Counted from the stretch's first letter, positions 12,351-21,436 are shown. The stretch: DNA of 64,000 bases from Chrysogorgia sp. JL179-B06 (GCA_035772405.1 JAYKKM010000134.1:475501-539500); one strand, 5' to 3'. Made by a program: numbers and translations. Notes: a model not told the origin generated them from the letters alone.

Positions 12351-13470
12351 TGATCTGAGAGAAAGAGATTTTCAACAACACTTTCTACATTGGAAAGTTA
12401 TACACATTTATGAAATAAGACTAACGTTAAAATACAAATGTAAGGTTGTCGATATTATAATCCAAAACTGCCATTCTATCCGATTGTTCCTCGATACTGT
12501 TCTAACGTCCCACATTTCAAATATTTATTTATACAGAATAGTGATATAAAAAGTATTTTGTAGCGTTTCAGTTTACGAATACGCACCTTTCCACATATTC
12601 GTAAGGGGGCGTACTGTTTAAATGTGGCCGGCCAATGTTAGGTCAGACTGTCCTTTTAGTTCAGATCAGTGTTTTTTCTGTAAATTGTTTACATGTATCT
12701 GGCTCTCTCTCTTCCTGAGGGGGCGAGGGTTCGCATAAGGAATGCGATCCGAATTTCAGCGGCTTTCCTTATCCCATTACCCTCTACCGCATTCCTTATC
12801 CCAACCCATTACCCACTCTACTATATTGGAAACCTCTGCGGAGAAGAGATGGTCTGGCCTGAGATTCAATTGATGCCGGCCTAAACTCGGATCGGTCAAG
12901 CAACCGATGTAAGCTAGATCTAAGTCTCATCCAGCTTATTATATAATGAGCCTAAAAGTCCTTGTAAGAATATCAGCAGGAACCTCAATATTAACATGAA
13001 TATTAACTGATTAATGATGGTCATATCTGATACTAACCAAGGCGAATTGTGAGACAAGCATTTGTAAACAAGAGCTGAAATGAACAAATGTACGTCTTAG
13101 GTTAGGCCGTCCTCGTGTAAACACCACCTAACTACCCTTTGTTTTCAAATCTATCTCAAATCAAACAATCGCGGACTCAATGGTACGTTAAAATAGCATT
13201 TTCAGGCAGTTTATGCAATAGTATAATAGTTTGTACAATAGAATAATATTCTCAAACAGTACGTTACAAATATAGCAATCTCAATAGTGATTCTCAAACA
13301 GTTTTCATAGCAATATCAGAAATGATTTCAAAAGTGATGATTTCAGAAAATGGTTTTAAACAATAATTTAAAATATAATAACAGCTTCAACAATAGTTTT
13401 CAGTAAACGGAGCGAATCTGGTCAAGAGTAGACTTGATAGATGGTTATTTGTTGGGGAATTGTGAACATA
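12351..13470. other. Intergenic; possible LTR start at about 12617
   Basis: No gene is seen. A purine-rich GTAAGGGGGCGTAC followed by TGTTTAAATGTGGCCGGCC (about 12601-12636) looks like a polypurine tract and LTR start, but no matching end or partner LTR was found. The 13140-13420 part is AT-rich with loosely repeated AATAGTNNTCAAACAGT phrases. Confidence 0.3.
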
Positions 13471-14189
13471 TGTGACCCTCCACGCGAAAAAGTATCTTAA
13501 CGCTTTAGCGAACGGCATCAAAATACCATTCGCTTACCGTTTGGTAAGCGTTCGAACGCTTTAAGAAGCCGTTCAAACGGTTTGATAAAAACGTTTAAAA
13601 TTATTAACAGAGCGTTCGAACGCCTGTTGTTTATAGGCGTAGAGTATGGGGGGATTCGGGGCTTCGGCCTCCCAAGAATATTTTTTGTGCAGAGATTTTG
13701 CAGCAATTGACTCATTATTCATGAATGATAGGCTTGCTGGTTGATATAGCCTTTATATAGCCTCGTTTTATTTTCTAGCCAGAAGCAATCATGCACAAAT
13801 CAGCGAGAAATCTCTATCATGCATACGTTTTAGAACTTAAACAGTTAGTAGACTGGGCTCTAGTTTCAAAGTACGATCGAAGAAGTGCCGAGTGTAAAGC
13901 GAAGGCAGCCGAGTGTGTGGCGTGGCATTTATGACGTTTTATAAGCTTCAGAATTCTCTAAATTCACCCACCAGAATACAGGAAATGGCATTTCCGGGAC
14001 TCTAGATTTCTAAATTCCCTGGACCCCCCTAGAGGTTGAAAAAACAAAACTCTACGCCTATGCTGTTATTAAACGTTCGACCTCCTGTTGCTAACCGTTT
14101 AGTTAGTTTGCTAAACCGTTTCGAACGTTTTTGGAAACCGTTAAGTTAAAAGAAAAGCGTTAAGTTACGTTTTCGCGTGGAGGGTCACA
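13471..14189. mobile_element. MITE with TA target duplication, 719 bp
   Basis: Perfect 20-bp ends: TGTGACCCTCCACGCGAAAA (13471-13490) and its reverse complement (14170-14189), each flanked by TA (13469-13470 and 14190-14191). Beyond the TA the flanks ACATATG and CATATGT are themselves palindromic, so the exact limit is ambiguous. Subterminal inverted blocks contain AAACGTTCGAACG-like repeats (13540-13625 and 14070-14150). The TA duplication fits Tc1/mariner-type mobilisation. There is no transposase. Confidence 0.8.
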
Positions 14190-14191
14190 TA

Positions 14192-14617
14192 TGTTGACAC
14201 GCAGCAGATACAATAGACCTGAAAGGAAAGAGAAACAATAACTCAATATACGATTTATTTTTAGCTCCTTCGAAACCGTTCTTTGTGTCCCACTGAGAAT
14301 ACACAACTAAACCACTCTCACTTAACAAAAACGCGTAAAACGAGAGAGAAACGGCTTACCTTTAAAATAAACTACATAAACCTTGTGAAAAGTTCGAGGC
14401 ATGGCTACAAAATATCTTGGCGAAACCAACCCGAGCCATCGGTGCTTTTGTACAGCGGATTCCCCGAAAAAGTGAAACGTTCAAGCAAAGAAGCAATCAA
14501 GATTACACGCGGTGACTATACGGAAAAAATGGAACACTACGGAGTTTCGAAATTAAGATGATGTGATGGCATTCTCATCTACAGTAAAATGAGTGGGGCG
14601 ACAGTTGAGAGTATTAC
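14192..14617. other. Intergenic, no supported gene
   Basis: AT-rich DNA with one short open frame (14283-14561) that resembles no family I know. I see no element boundary. Confidence 0.35.
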
Positions 14618-15076
14618 TTACATACTTAAATCACCAAGACTAATACTAATCACCAAGACTAATAAAGAGAAGGTAACGATAATACACCAACGTGAATCAC
14701 TTTACCACTTTAAAAGAAAAATAAAGAGCAAATGGAATTATGTTATTCATTTTAAAGTAATAAGAAAATTAACACCTTTGAGAATACCTTACATACCTAA
14801 AGTTGCAATCATCAGGACTAATAAAGATAATGCTATGATAATACACCAACGTATTGAACGCTCTAAAAGAAAAGTAAAAGCCAATCGAATTATGTTGTTC
14901 ATCTTAAAGTAATAAGAAAATTAGCACCGTTGGGAATACCTTACATACCTAAAGCTGAAATTACCAGGACTAATAAAGACAAGGCCATAATAATACACCA
15001 ACATGAATCACTTGACCACTTTAAAAGGAAAGTAAAAATCCAATGAATTATGTATTCATCTTAAAGTAATAATAAA
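14618..15076. repeat. Tandem repeat, three units of about 150-170 bp
   Basis: Units start at TACATACTTAAATCACCA (about 14618), TACATACCTAAAGTTGCAATC (about 14789) and TACATACCTAAAGCTGAAATTACC (about 14942). Each continues through ACTAATAAAGA, ATAATACACCAACRT, a CTTTAAAAG block and ATTATGTTATTCATYTTAAAGTAATAA. The small open frames here are by-products of the repeat. Confidence 0.8.
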
Positions 15077-15470
15077 CCTGATAAAAAAGTAAAGGGTAAC
15101 CTGCATTATTTACTTTATTAGGAAAACCATACCTGGCATTAACAATAAACTAATTATTCATTTCAATAGTTAATTCATTTCAATAGTTAAAGAGTTGCAC
15201 AATTATTATATAGATCCCAATATAGAGATCATTAAGAGTTACATAATTGGTTCTAACCCATCTGTCTGGGAGACAAGTGACCACTGGTAGAAACACTGCT
15301 GTTCTATATGCAGTACAGATACTACACCCAGACGTTAAACAATTTGTGCTATTTAGCTATTTAGTTTGATGTCTTATGAAACAATGAAATTCAGACAAAA
15401 CAAACTCGTAGTTTGAAGGCTATCAAAGATAGTGTCCACTAAATAACTATTCTGATTGGCAAATAAATTG
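15077..15470. other. Intergenic, left flank of the provirus
   Basis: No gene or repeat recognised. It ends with GATAT (15471-15475), the proposed target duplication. Confidence 0.4.
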
Positions 15471-15475
15471 GATAT

Positions 15476-16073
15476 AGTAGTCATATATATATATATATAT
15501 ATATATATCAATGTGTTTGGGATTGGAACCGAGCTCTAAGCCAATCAGAATCAATAATGATTTGAATGGACCAATCAGAGCACAGTTCCAATCCGTATTT
15601 CCAGGGGGTATCGTATTTTTAAGGTGTGGTCACCCTGTTAAGAACGACCAACCATCAAATCAGTGGGGATATGCACCTGGTCGTATACAAGAGGTTTTTT
15701 GTGAATTTTGATATTATTTATCTCATGAAACCTGGTGTTGTTGTACGACCAGTTTTTGGTTTATCCTTGAGTTTGACGACCAGAGAGAGGAAGGTCAATC
15801 AAGGTGATCGTAGTCAATTTCATGAGATAGATATTTTAAAATTCAAAAAAAAACTTTATAAACGACCATCATACCTCACCCAATGTGATTTATACTTACC
15901 CTCCAAAAAAACGTCCATATTATTTTTTATTGGAAGAGTTGTACGATGTTGAAATAAAAATAATCAAATTTTGACTTATAGAATTAATCATAGAAATTTC
16001 CGCCATGGAGCTCTTACCTCGACGCCATCTTATGGCCGAATGACTGATATTCTTTAGTTACGGTATTTAAAAA
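15476..16073. repeat. Left terminal inverted repeat of the provirus
   Basis: It matches the right end in reverse complement in long blocks: GTGTTTGGGATTGGAACCGA and onward (15512-15700), the CGACCAG-containing segment (15746-15800), CCATCATACCTCACCC (about 15868-15884), and the highly conserved AATTTCCGCCATGGAGCTCT to GACTGATATTC block (15993-16054). It contains a (TA)n tract near the tip and two CCAATCAG boxes (about 15540 and 15571) of the NF-Y type. The small open frames in it are not supported as genes. Confidence 0.9.
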
Positions 16074-16197
16074 AAAAAGATAACATTTGTAGAGGGAAAT
16101 ATCTCCAAAAATTATTTGGAGAAAAAAAAATAAAATGTACTTTAACACACAATAAATAACTTTTTTTTGAAAAAACAAATCTTTTTATTGTTTTTAT

Positions 16198-16710
16198 TTA
16201 ATCTAAATACATTTCTTTATTAATGGAACTAAGTATGGAATCATCAGTTATCATAATTGTTGTTAGATATTTATACGGATAAAGAAATCCCCCATCTACC
16301 ACTTCTAAATATAATTTATACCTGGATAGCCTACCCGAGGGAAAGTATATACAGTGTCGTAAAATATATTTTTGATTTGGAAAATTCTGTCGAAGAGAAT
16401 TAATATCACAACGGGTATATACTTTTTTTTTAATGTTGTTTCTATTAAATACTTTTTCTTCCTTTACTTCGTCAGTCCCCAAAAATGCTTTCAAACTATC
16501 ATCACTATCAGAATCACCATTATCCTGAATAGGTTTGACGGGTTTAAAGTCCTCGAAATTAAACACTTTCGACGTATCCGTATCCCGTACACGTACACCG
16601 TACGCGTATCCTTCTCCTTTATCGTTGTAATCCCATATGAGAGGGGAACCATTCAGGGGTATGGGTTCTCCATAGGAAGCTTCATTCGTTATTTCTTCTT
16701 TCGTATCCAT
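16198..16710 (-). CDS. Provirus small-gene family member, 170 aa
   Basis: Function unknown. The N-terminal 90 residues are polar and acidic (NGDSDSDDS near residues 63-71). The C-terminal 75 residues match the element's paralogous family: FPNQKYILRHC around residue 115, a YKLYLEV strand, and a final hydrophobic strand before the stop. Members of this family (also at 17369, 18845, 19271, 20383, 21081, 45025 and others) share a short Y-x-V/L-x-x-C segment, a central Y-x-L-x-L strand and a closing segment of L-L/V-x-K-x-I-x-h type. A TATAAATA-like box lies on the minus strand near 16775-16782, and AATAAA signals follow the stop. This one carries the longest N-terminal extension of the set. Confidence 0.7.
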   Translation of the reverse strand: MDTKEEITNEASYGEPIPLNGSPLIWDYNDKGEGYAYGVRVRDTDTSKVFNFEDFKPVKPIQDNGDSDSDDSLKAFLGTDEVKEEKVFNRNNIKKKVYTRCDINSLRQNFPNQKYILRHCIYFPSGRLSRYKLYLEVVDGGFLYPYKYLTTIMITDDSILSSINKEMYLD

Positions 16711-16835
16711 TTTTTCTTAAACTAAGTTTGTAGAGGGACAATGTTTTACGTATGAATGAAAAAGAAAAGTTTCAGCTTATTTATATGAAAGTTTTTTGAG
16801 AAAATTTTTTTTTCCATTTCTACAAAAACCTGGGG

Positions 16836-16844
16836 TATAAAAAA
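16836..16844 (+). promoter_or_regulatory. TATA box for the Rep-like gene
   Basis: TATAAAAAA lies 40 bp upstream of the ATG at 16885. Confidence 0.55.
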
Positions 16845-16884
16845 CGATATCATAAAAAAAAATGGTCAGTTATTTTTGTTGAAG

Positions 16885-17322
16885 ATGGCTGGGTATATAC
16901 CCTCGCGAAAGATTTGGTCATTTCAAATGCGTAATCCAGAAAAGGCTGAAAAATTGATAGAGGCAGCGAAATTAATTCACACTCCACAGAATTGTCTTAA
17001 ATTAAATGAAATATCGTTTTTTGAATGTAGTCGTGAAATTGTAAAAGATAAAGAAATGGGATATCTACAAGGGGTTGTTTATCTCAAAGAAGCAAGAGAT
17101 TGTATTTTTGATTGGCTTCCATATGGGGGAGAAATCATTCGTTCTTATGCTGATGATTTCTACCATTTTAAAGGTAGACTATATGATCCGTCCACGTTAT
17201 ATCGATATGGAAAACGTCAGGGTAAAATGGGAAAATTATGGGATAGAGAAAGAATCCGTAAATTAGCTGATTATAAAAACAAGCATCGACAAAAACAAAA
17301 AAGAAAAAAACTTTTAGAGTAA
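16885..17322 (+). CDS. Degenerate Rep/HUH-endonuclease-like protein, 145 aa
   Basis: The pattern resembles the N-terminal endonuclease domain of CRESS-DNA virus Rep proteins: WSFQMRNP (residues 11-18) at the place of motif I, EMGYLQGVVYL (57-67) at the place of motif II (HLQG in active proteins), WLPYGG (77-82) where LP plus a turn is usual, and LYRYGKRQG (105-113) at the motif III Tyr/Lys. The metal-binding His of motif II is Tyr here, so HUH nicking activity is doubtful. The helicase domain is absent. The tail (residues 120-145) is strongly basic. It is transcribed toward the minus-strand 17369 gene, sharing an AT-rich AATAAA/TTTATT spacer. The start at 16885 is the first ATG after the TATA box. 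The assignment rests on motif order only. Confidence 0.55.
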   Translation: MAGYIPSRKIWSFQMRNPEKAEKLIEAAKLIHTPQNCLKLNEISFFECSREIVKDKEMGYLQGVVYLKEARDCIFDWLPYGGEIIRSYADDFYHFKGRLYDPSTLYRYGKRQGKMGKLWDRERIRKLADYKNKHRQKQKRKKLLE

Positions 17323-17368
17323 AGAAAGAAATTCATGTATAAAAAATAACATGTTTTATTAAATAAAT

Positions 17369-17725
17369 TTATACAAGAGAAGGAATTATTATGTCTTTGT
17401 CAGTTTTTATAAACTTAACATTTTTATGTAAAAGATGAGGAACATCTTCCTCTGATAATATTTTTAGTGTTTTTCCAGATTCTCCATGATTGATAACTTT
17501 CAGGGTTACTTCATACGGACGTTGTTCCACACCATTTTTTTTTATTACAGAACATTGTTTTGTTTCAATTATGGTAACAGGTTTGCAATCCTCTACAAAA
17601 TATATATATTCAGGATATTCTTTAAGAAGAGATTCACATGATAAATAGCACTGAACAGTATCTTTGGAGCAGTCAAAAAAAGTTATACTTTTCCTACATA
17701 TACTAACATAACGTAATACGGACAT
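17369..17725 (-). CDS. Provirus small-gene family member, 118 aa
   Basis: Function unknown. It is a clear relative of the 18845 gene. Shared features are an N-terminal VxYxxxxxxxxDxS segment with Cys, LLKEYPEYIYFVEDCKPV (about residues 33-50; FPNYTYLVEDCKPA in the relative), a YEVTLKVINHGESGKTLKIL strand block, and the closing HLLHKNVKFI. It has no signal peptide or membrane segment. It is convergent with the Rep-like gene. A TATATATAA run about 35-45 bp upstream on the minus strand is a plausible promoter. Length and composition (AT-rich codons, many Lys and Ile) match its neighbours. Confidence 0.75.
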   Translation of the reverse strand: MSVLRYVSICRKSITFFDCSKDTVQCYLSCESLLKEYPEYIYFVEDCKPVTIIETKQCSVIKKNGVEQRPYEVTLKVINHGESGKTLKILSEEDVPHLLHKNVKFIKTDKDIIIPSLV

Positions 17726-17817
17726 TGTTTCAGTAATGATAAAGTGTTTTTAGTTTAAACATATTATATATATGTGTCTCAGAAAAGATATAAAAAAAAA
17801 ATCAAAAAACAGAACAG

Positions 17818-17825
17818 TATAAATA
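17818..17825 (+). promoter_or_regulatory. TATA box for the basic 53-aa gene
   Basis: TATAAATA lies 66 bp upstream of the ATG at 17884. Confidence 0.55.
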
Positions 17826-17883
17826 GACGGTTTTTTTCTTTTTTTTAAACCATTGCTTGTCGTACTTCTGTTAACATAAAAAA

Positions 17884-18045
17884 ATGAACTGTAGGAGTAG
17901 GAGATGTATAAGAAAAGCGAAAATAAAAAAACGAATACGAAAACGACGACGTTCTAAAAAATTCAAAAAGGAGGATGGAAAAAAGATCATCCGAATTATA
18001 ATCATAAGTTTTATGAATTTTGGAAATGGTAGACAATGTATTTAA
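17884..18045 (+). CDS. Arginine/lysine-rich 53-aa protein, core-like
   Basis: A short gene with its own TATA box. About 45% of the first 35 residues are Arg or Lys (for example KKRIRKRRRSKKFKK), followed by a hydrophobic IIRIIIISF stretch. It resembles the basic part of the 40279-40437 reading frame (GIRKRRRKIQK). Such small basic proteins condense DNA in adenovirus and Polinton-like particles, so a virion-core role is possible but inferred. It overlaps a minus-strand open frame (17845-18036) that lacks promoter support. The hydrophobic C-terminus could also suggest a membrane-active peptide. Confidence 0.55.
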   Translation: MNCRSRRCIRKAKIKKRIRKRRRSKKFKKEDGKKIIRIIIISFMNFGNGRQCI

Positions 18046-18057
18046 AAAAAAATTTTA

Positions 18058-18261
18058 TTAATCCAAATAAGTTTTTTTCCATCTTTGTATTCTATCATCA
18101 CATTCACATAGATCAACTATTCTACTATAGATAAGTCGTGAGTAATTCTGTTTACAAGGATAACAATAATGATGGTTTACAAAGCATTCTTTACATCTGT
18201 AATGCATGAAAAAATGATAGAAGGAATTCACGCTACAACAACAGAAACTGCAATAGACCAT
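18058..18261 (-). CDS. Cysteine-rich zinc-finger-like small protein, 67 aa
   Basis: Function unknown. From the ATG at 18261 the product has paired cysteines and histidines (CSFCCC, CKEC, HHYCYPC and a late CEC) spaced as in small zinc ribbons or treble-clef fingers. An upstream in-frame ATG at 18333 exists. A minus-strand TATAAAA at about 18312-18318 lies between the two, so the downstream start is chosen. The gene is divergent from the 18383 gene, and their TATA boxes lie within 30 bp, making a compact bidirectional promoter. Confidence 0.6.
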   Translation of the reverse strand: MVYCSFCCCSVNSFYHFFMHYRCKECFVNHHYCYPCKQNYSRLIYSRIVDLCECDDRIQRWKKTYLD

Positions 18262-18336
18262 CTTGACAATATTTTTTTGAACGTTTTGTGAAAAGTTTAT
18301 AGTTTGACAACCTACTTTTATAGATTTTTTCAAAAC

Positions 18337-18344
18337 TATATAAA
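18337..18344 (+). promoter_or_regulatory. TATA box for the 18383 gene
   Basis: TATATAAA lies 46 bp upstream of the ATG; a minus-strand TATA box for the 18261 gene is about 20-25 bp away. Confidence 0.55.
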
Positions 18345-18382
18345 CAGGGTATCAAATATATTTTTTCTATTATTTTTCAAAC

Positions 18383-18751
18383 ATGTGGTTGCGTTCAATG
18401 ATTGATTTTGGAGAATGTGAATCTCATGCTTATCTTACATTTTATTATCGTGCTCAACCAATACAATTAGTAAATTATGAACCTGTGATTCCCTCGTTGT
18501 TAAGATATGGATATTATTTATATCTGAAAGATTGGCAAGGACCTCGATATTTCAAATTGTTGATAGCAGACGCGTTTGGAGCTCCGGAGGAAAATTTACA
18601 GAACCTCTTATTATCATTGAAGGGAAAATATATAAATATTAATAATGATAATGTAAAATTAGCAAAAACTCAAACACCTATATTAAACATTAAACCCTAC
18701 AATTTCATTGACCATAGGGGTAGAGGGAAACAAATATTTCATTCGTTGTAA
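18383..18751 (+). CDS. Provirus small-gene family member, 122 aa
   Basis: Function unknown. ECESHAYLTFYYRAQPIQL, then YGYYLYLKD, then YFKLLIADAFG, then LKGKYININ repeats the family order and is closest to the first domain of the 20383 protein (YYRFLITGFSW, then LVGKHVVFID). About 30 polar residues follow the family domain. It is convergent with the minus-strand 18845 gene across a spacer with TTTATT and AATAAA, which could serve as polyadenylation signals for both. Confidence 0.65.
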   Translation: MWLRSMIDFGECESHAYLTFYYRAQPIQLVNYEPVIPSLLRYGYYLYLKDWQGPRYFKLLIADAFGAPEENLQNLLLSLKGKYININNDNVKLAKTQTPILNIKPYNFIDHRGRGKQIFHSL

Positions 18752-18844
18752 TGTTTTTAAAATTAAAAAAACTTGAAAGTTAGAAACAGAATATCGAGTT
18801 TTTATTTTTGTGTAAAAATTTTATTACAAGAAAAATAAATATGT

Positions 18845-19192
18845 TTACAAATTAATTTGTTGTGGAATTATTGAGTTACCATTTATTAGTTTAATTGTTT
18901 TATATAAGAGATGATCACTTTTAGTTTCAAGAATTGTTTTTAGGGTTATTCCCTTCTCTTCAAGTAATCCCTGTTTAATAATTTTCAGAGTTAGTTCGTA
19001 GACTTGAGGTGGAGAACAAAATGGGGGATTACATTCTTGACATAGTATAGCAGGTTTACAATCCTCTACCAAATATGTATAGTTAGGAAAATGTTTTTGA
19101 AGAAAATGACATGAATAATAACGAGGAGTATAGTCATAATATGCTACACCCCTATAATTGACACAGGTCACGAGATCTTGTTCTTGATTCAT
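18845..19192 (-). CDS. Provirus small-gene family member, 115 aa
   Basis: Function unknown. Family blocks: LQKHFPNYTYLVEDCKPAIL (about residues 29-48), a CxxC-containing loop (CQECNPPFC), YELTLKIIKQG, and the closing HLLYKTIKLING. It is most similar to the 17369 protein. A minus-strand TATATAAG at about 19226-19233 sits some 35 bp upstream of the ATG. It is transcribed in the same direction as the 19271 gene, which has its own TATA box. Confidence 0.75.
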   Translation of the reverse strand: MNQEQDLVTCVNYRGVAYYDYTPRYYSCHFLQKHFPNYTYLVEDCKPAILCQECNPPFCSPPQVYELTLKIIKQGLLEEKGITLKTILETKSDHLLYKTIKLINGNSIIPQQINL

Positions 19193-19270
19193 CTTGTTAT
19201 CACTATGATTAAATCAAATATGTAATCTTATATATAAATAAAAAACAGGAATTTTTTTAAAAAAAGGTTT

Positions 19271-19699
19271 TTATTGAATATATGCTACAGCTTTCATGAA
19301 ATTATTAGAATCTATTATTAGTTTAATTTCTTTTTGTAAAAGATCAGAAGCATCATAGTCAACAATTGTTGTTATGTTTTCACCCAGACATGAACAATTC
19401 CATTCATCATTTTTATATTCATGTTTCTTTTTAACTGCCAGAGCTAGGTAATATGTATGAGGCGTTGAGGGTATATCTTCATAGGGTATATCTTCAATAC
19501 ATTCGCATAATACCGTAGGTTGACATTTCTTTACAACATAGGTAAAGTGGTGTAATTCTTTGGCTAGAAAACGACTTGGATAATAGTTACTTTCATCATC
19601 AATTTTGTAGGGGTTAAAGTCATCAGCAATTATTCTTTGATAATGTCTACCGGTATGTTCATCACAATCACGATACTGTACATGTGAATTCGACATCAT
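19271..19699 (-). CDS. Provirus small-gene family member, 142 aa
   Basis: Function unknown. Family blocks: FLAKELHHFTYVVKKCQPTV (about residues 45-64), CECIEDIPYEDIP, YYLALAVKKKHEY, and the closing DLLQKEIKLII. The N-terminal 40 residues (His- and Asp-rich) are not shared. A minus-strand TATATAAAC at about 19730-19738 lies about 35 bp upstream. The stop is followed by a TTTTTATTG tract. Confidence 0.72.
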   Translation of the reverse strand: MMSNSHVQYRDCDEHTGRHYQRIIADDFNPYKIDDESNYYPSRFLAKELHHFTYVVKKCQPTVLCECIEDIPYEDIPSTPHTYYLALAVKKKHEYKNDEWNCSCLGENITTIVDYDASDLLQKEIKLIIDSNNFMKAVAYIQ

Positions 19700-19831
19700 T
19701 CACAAATAACGTGCCACATGGGGGTAACGCGTTTATATATAATTTTTTATAAAAAAAAAATATAAAAAGAAAAATGAAAATTAAAAAAGACAGATATTCT
19801 AAAATAAAATAAAAAATAAAATTTAGTAGGA

Positions 19832-19840
19832 TATAAATAA
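19832..19840 (+). promoter_or_regulatory. TATA box for the 19873 gene
   Basis: TATAAATAA lies 41 bp upstream of the ATG. Confidence 0.5.
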
Positions 19841-19872
19841 AAATGTAATAAAATGGTTTTTACAAAAATATC

Positions 19873-20049
19873 ATGGAAACCGTGGATGCACGATATAATA
19901 GATTATTCTATTCAAAATATCCCTGTGGACAATGTCTTAACGGAAATATGTGTGGGGAAGTGTGTGCGAATTATATACCGCGGAAAGATCCAAAAAAAAA
20001 CGTTGTTGTAGAATTAAAGAGATGGTTGTTAAAGAAGATATGGTGTTAA
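19873..20049 (+). CDS. Cysteine-rich small protein, 58 aa (tandem paralogue of 20136)
   Basis: Function unknown. DARYNRLFYSKYPCGQCLNG aligns with DERFERLYYNKHPCGRCINK of the next gene, and the C-terminal LKRWLLKKI aligns with FKRWVLNKL. CGQC plus two later Cys could bind zinc. The gene has its own TATA box. The pair is a clear tandem duplication with the Cys pattern partly diverged. Confidence 0.6.
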   Translation: METVDARYNRLFYSKYPCGQCLNGNMCGEVCANYIPRKDPKKNVVVELKRWLLKKIWC

Positions 20050-20089
20050 AAGATTTAAAGAAGAAAACCCCATAAAAAAAAAGAAACAG

Positions 20090-20097
20090 TATAAATA
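20090..20097 (+). promoter_or_regulatory. TATA box for the 20136 gene
   Basis: TATAAATA lies 46 bp upstream of the ATG. Confidence 0.55.
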
Positions 20098-20135
20098 AGA
20101 GTAAAAAAAATAATTGTTTATATATTTGTTAGACA

Positions 20136-20351
20136 ATGGAACGTAAAGAAACAGCAGATGAACGATTTGAAAGATTATATTATAACAAACATCCATGTGG
20201 AAGATGTATTAACAAACACCCGTGTCCGATTCATCCAGATGAATTAAAACTTTCAAGACTAAACAGTTTTAAACGTTGGGTGTTAAACAAGTTAAATATA
20301 CGGTGGAAATATACAGTGACTGTTTCAGTGGAAATAGGTTACGACGAATAG
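20136..20351 (+). CDS. Cysteine-rich small protein, 71 aa
   Basis: Function unknown. The core is HPCGRCINKHPCPIH (residues 20-34), a CxxC...CxxH arrangement fit for one zinc ion, followed by a basic amphipathic segment. It is the tandem paralogue of the 19873 gene. The next gene (20383) starts only 31 bp after the stop and has no obvious TATA box of its own, so the two may share a transcript. Confidence 0.62.
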   Translation: MERKETADERFERLYYNKHPCGRCINKHPCPIHPDELKLSRLNSFKRWVLNKLNIRWKYTVTVSVEIGYDE

Positions 20352-20382
20352 AAGAAAAGACGTTTTTTTTAAAAAGATTTAA

Positions 20383-21039
20383 ATGGCTGAGCGTGATTTT
20401 GATGAAATTCTTTATCCCGACACTCAATATTTATTACATGCTGAATTGTTTGAGATAGAAAAAACACGCGATTCAACGTTTTATTTTTTGGAATGGAGAC
20501 AACATCCCTATCAGTTTAGATATCCTGATTATGATTATAAATATTTTAACATTTATGTGGAAGATAAAAATGAACAATCTATATTTCGGAAACGATATGG
20601 TGGAAAAAGATATTATAGATTTTTAATAACCGGTTTTAGCTGGACTATGTCATTTTATGATCAGTTAGTAGGAAAACATGTAGTATTTATTGATAGAGAA
20701 CCGAGATTACCTACGTTAATTTCGACCCTTGATTGTTTTGAGATAAATAATATCCCATGTTATTCAAAAACGTTTTTATATGGTAAATGTAAGGATTCAA
20801 GATTTAGATTAGTAAAATATCATTTTCGTGAAAATTTCGATGGTGAAGAGCTTTATTTAGTTCTTATTAAAGATGAAAATATATTATCTGTACTTAATGT
20901 GATTTATGGTAGCAGTAATGGAAATTATATTGTAACATTAATAAATAAAATACATTTTGATAAATCTATGTTGCAACAACATGTATATTTAGATTGTTGT
21001 GGGGAATTATGTAATAATTTTAATGAATTAAATATTTGA
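20383..21039 (+). CDS. Two-domain member of the provirus small-gene family, 218 aa
   Basis: Function unknown. Two copies of the family domain are fused. The first (about residues 10-105) has YYRFLITGFSW and LVGKHVVFID. The second (about 110-218) begins with ETLD-like FEINNIPCYSKTFLYGKC, has ELYLVLIKD, and closes with MLQQHVYLDCCGE. This is the only member that keeps two domains in one frame, which suggests the family spread by tandem duplication. It is convergent with the minus-strand 21081 gene; the 41-bp spacer holds AATAAA and TTTATT. Confidence 0.72.
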   Translation: MAERDFDEILYPDTQYLLHAELFEIEKTRDSTFYFLEWRQHPYQFRYPDYDYKYFNIYVEDKNEQSIFRKRYGGKRYYRFLITGFSWTMSFYDQLVGKHVVFIDREPRLPTLISTLDCFEINNIPCYSKTFLYGKCKDSRFRLVKYHFRENFDGEELYLVLIKDENILSVLNVIYGSSNGNYIVTLINKIHFDKSMLQQHVYLDCCGELCNNFNELNI

Positions 21040-21080
21040 AATAAAACAGTTCAATAAATCGAGAAAAAAGCGTTTTTTAT

Positions 21081-21335
21081 TTAAAAAAAAGAATTTATAT
21101 ACACTTTTTGATCTATGAAATTATGTATACCACAATCTCCTGCCACATGTGTTGTTATATATTGTTTATAATTAAGCTTTTTATTTTCGGCATACTCCAT
21201 AACTTCCAAATTTATATATAATCGATTCATAGGAAAGCATGGATTTAGGATTTGTTCACATTTACGTACAATAAATTTTTGATTTCGATAATTTTCTTTA
21301 AGATAGTGAAGATCATACTGTTTGGGTTTTGACAT
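21081..21335 (-). CDS. Provirus small-gene family member, 84 aa
   Basis: Function unknown. It is a minimal version of the family: LKENYRNQKFIVRKCEQIL (about residues 11-29), LYINLEVMEYAENKK and the closing NFIDQKVYINSF. It most resembles the C-terminal half of the 16198 protein (FPNQKYILRHC). The ATG at 21335 is the only one in frame. There is no clear TATA box within 60 bp, although the upstream sequence is AT-rich. Confidence 0.65.
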   Translation of the reverse strand: MSKPKQYDLHYLKENYRNQKFIVRKCEQILNPCFPMNRLYINLEVMEYAENKKLNYKQYITTHVAGDCGIHNFIDQKVYINSFF

Positions 21336-21436
21336 ATTGCTTGCATGAGATTCAACTGAAGAATGAACCCGAAAATAAAATCTTTATTATTTTATTTAGA
21401 TTAATGTTTATTTAGCTTATTGAATTTGAAAAAAGC

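Noticed and set aside
15511..15952. Genes within the left TIR
   Set aside because: The frames are not preserved in the matching right TIR, and one crosses the (TA)n-adjacent repeat.
17845..18036. Minus-strand 63-aa frame
   Set aside because: It is antisense to the TATA-preceded basic gene at 17884 and rich in Phe/Ser as expected for a shadow frame.
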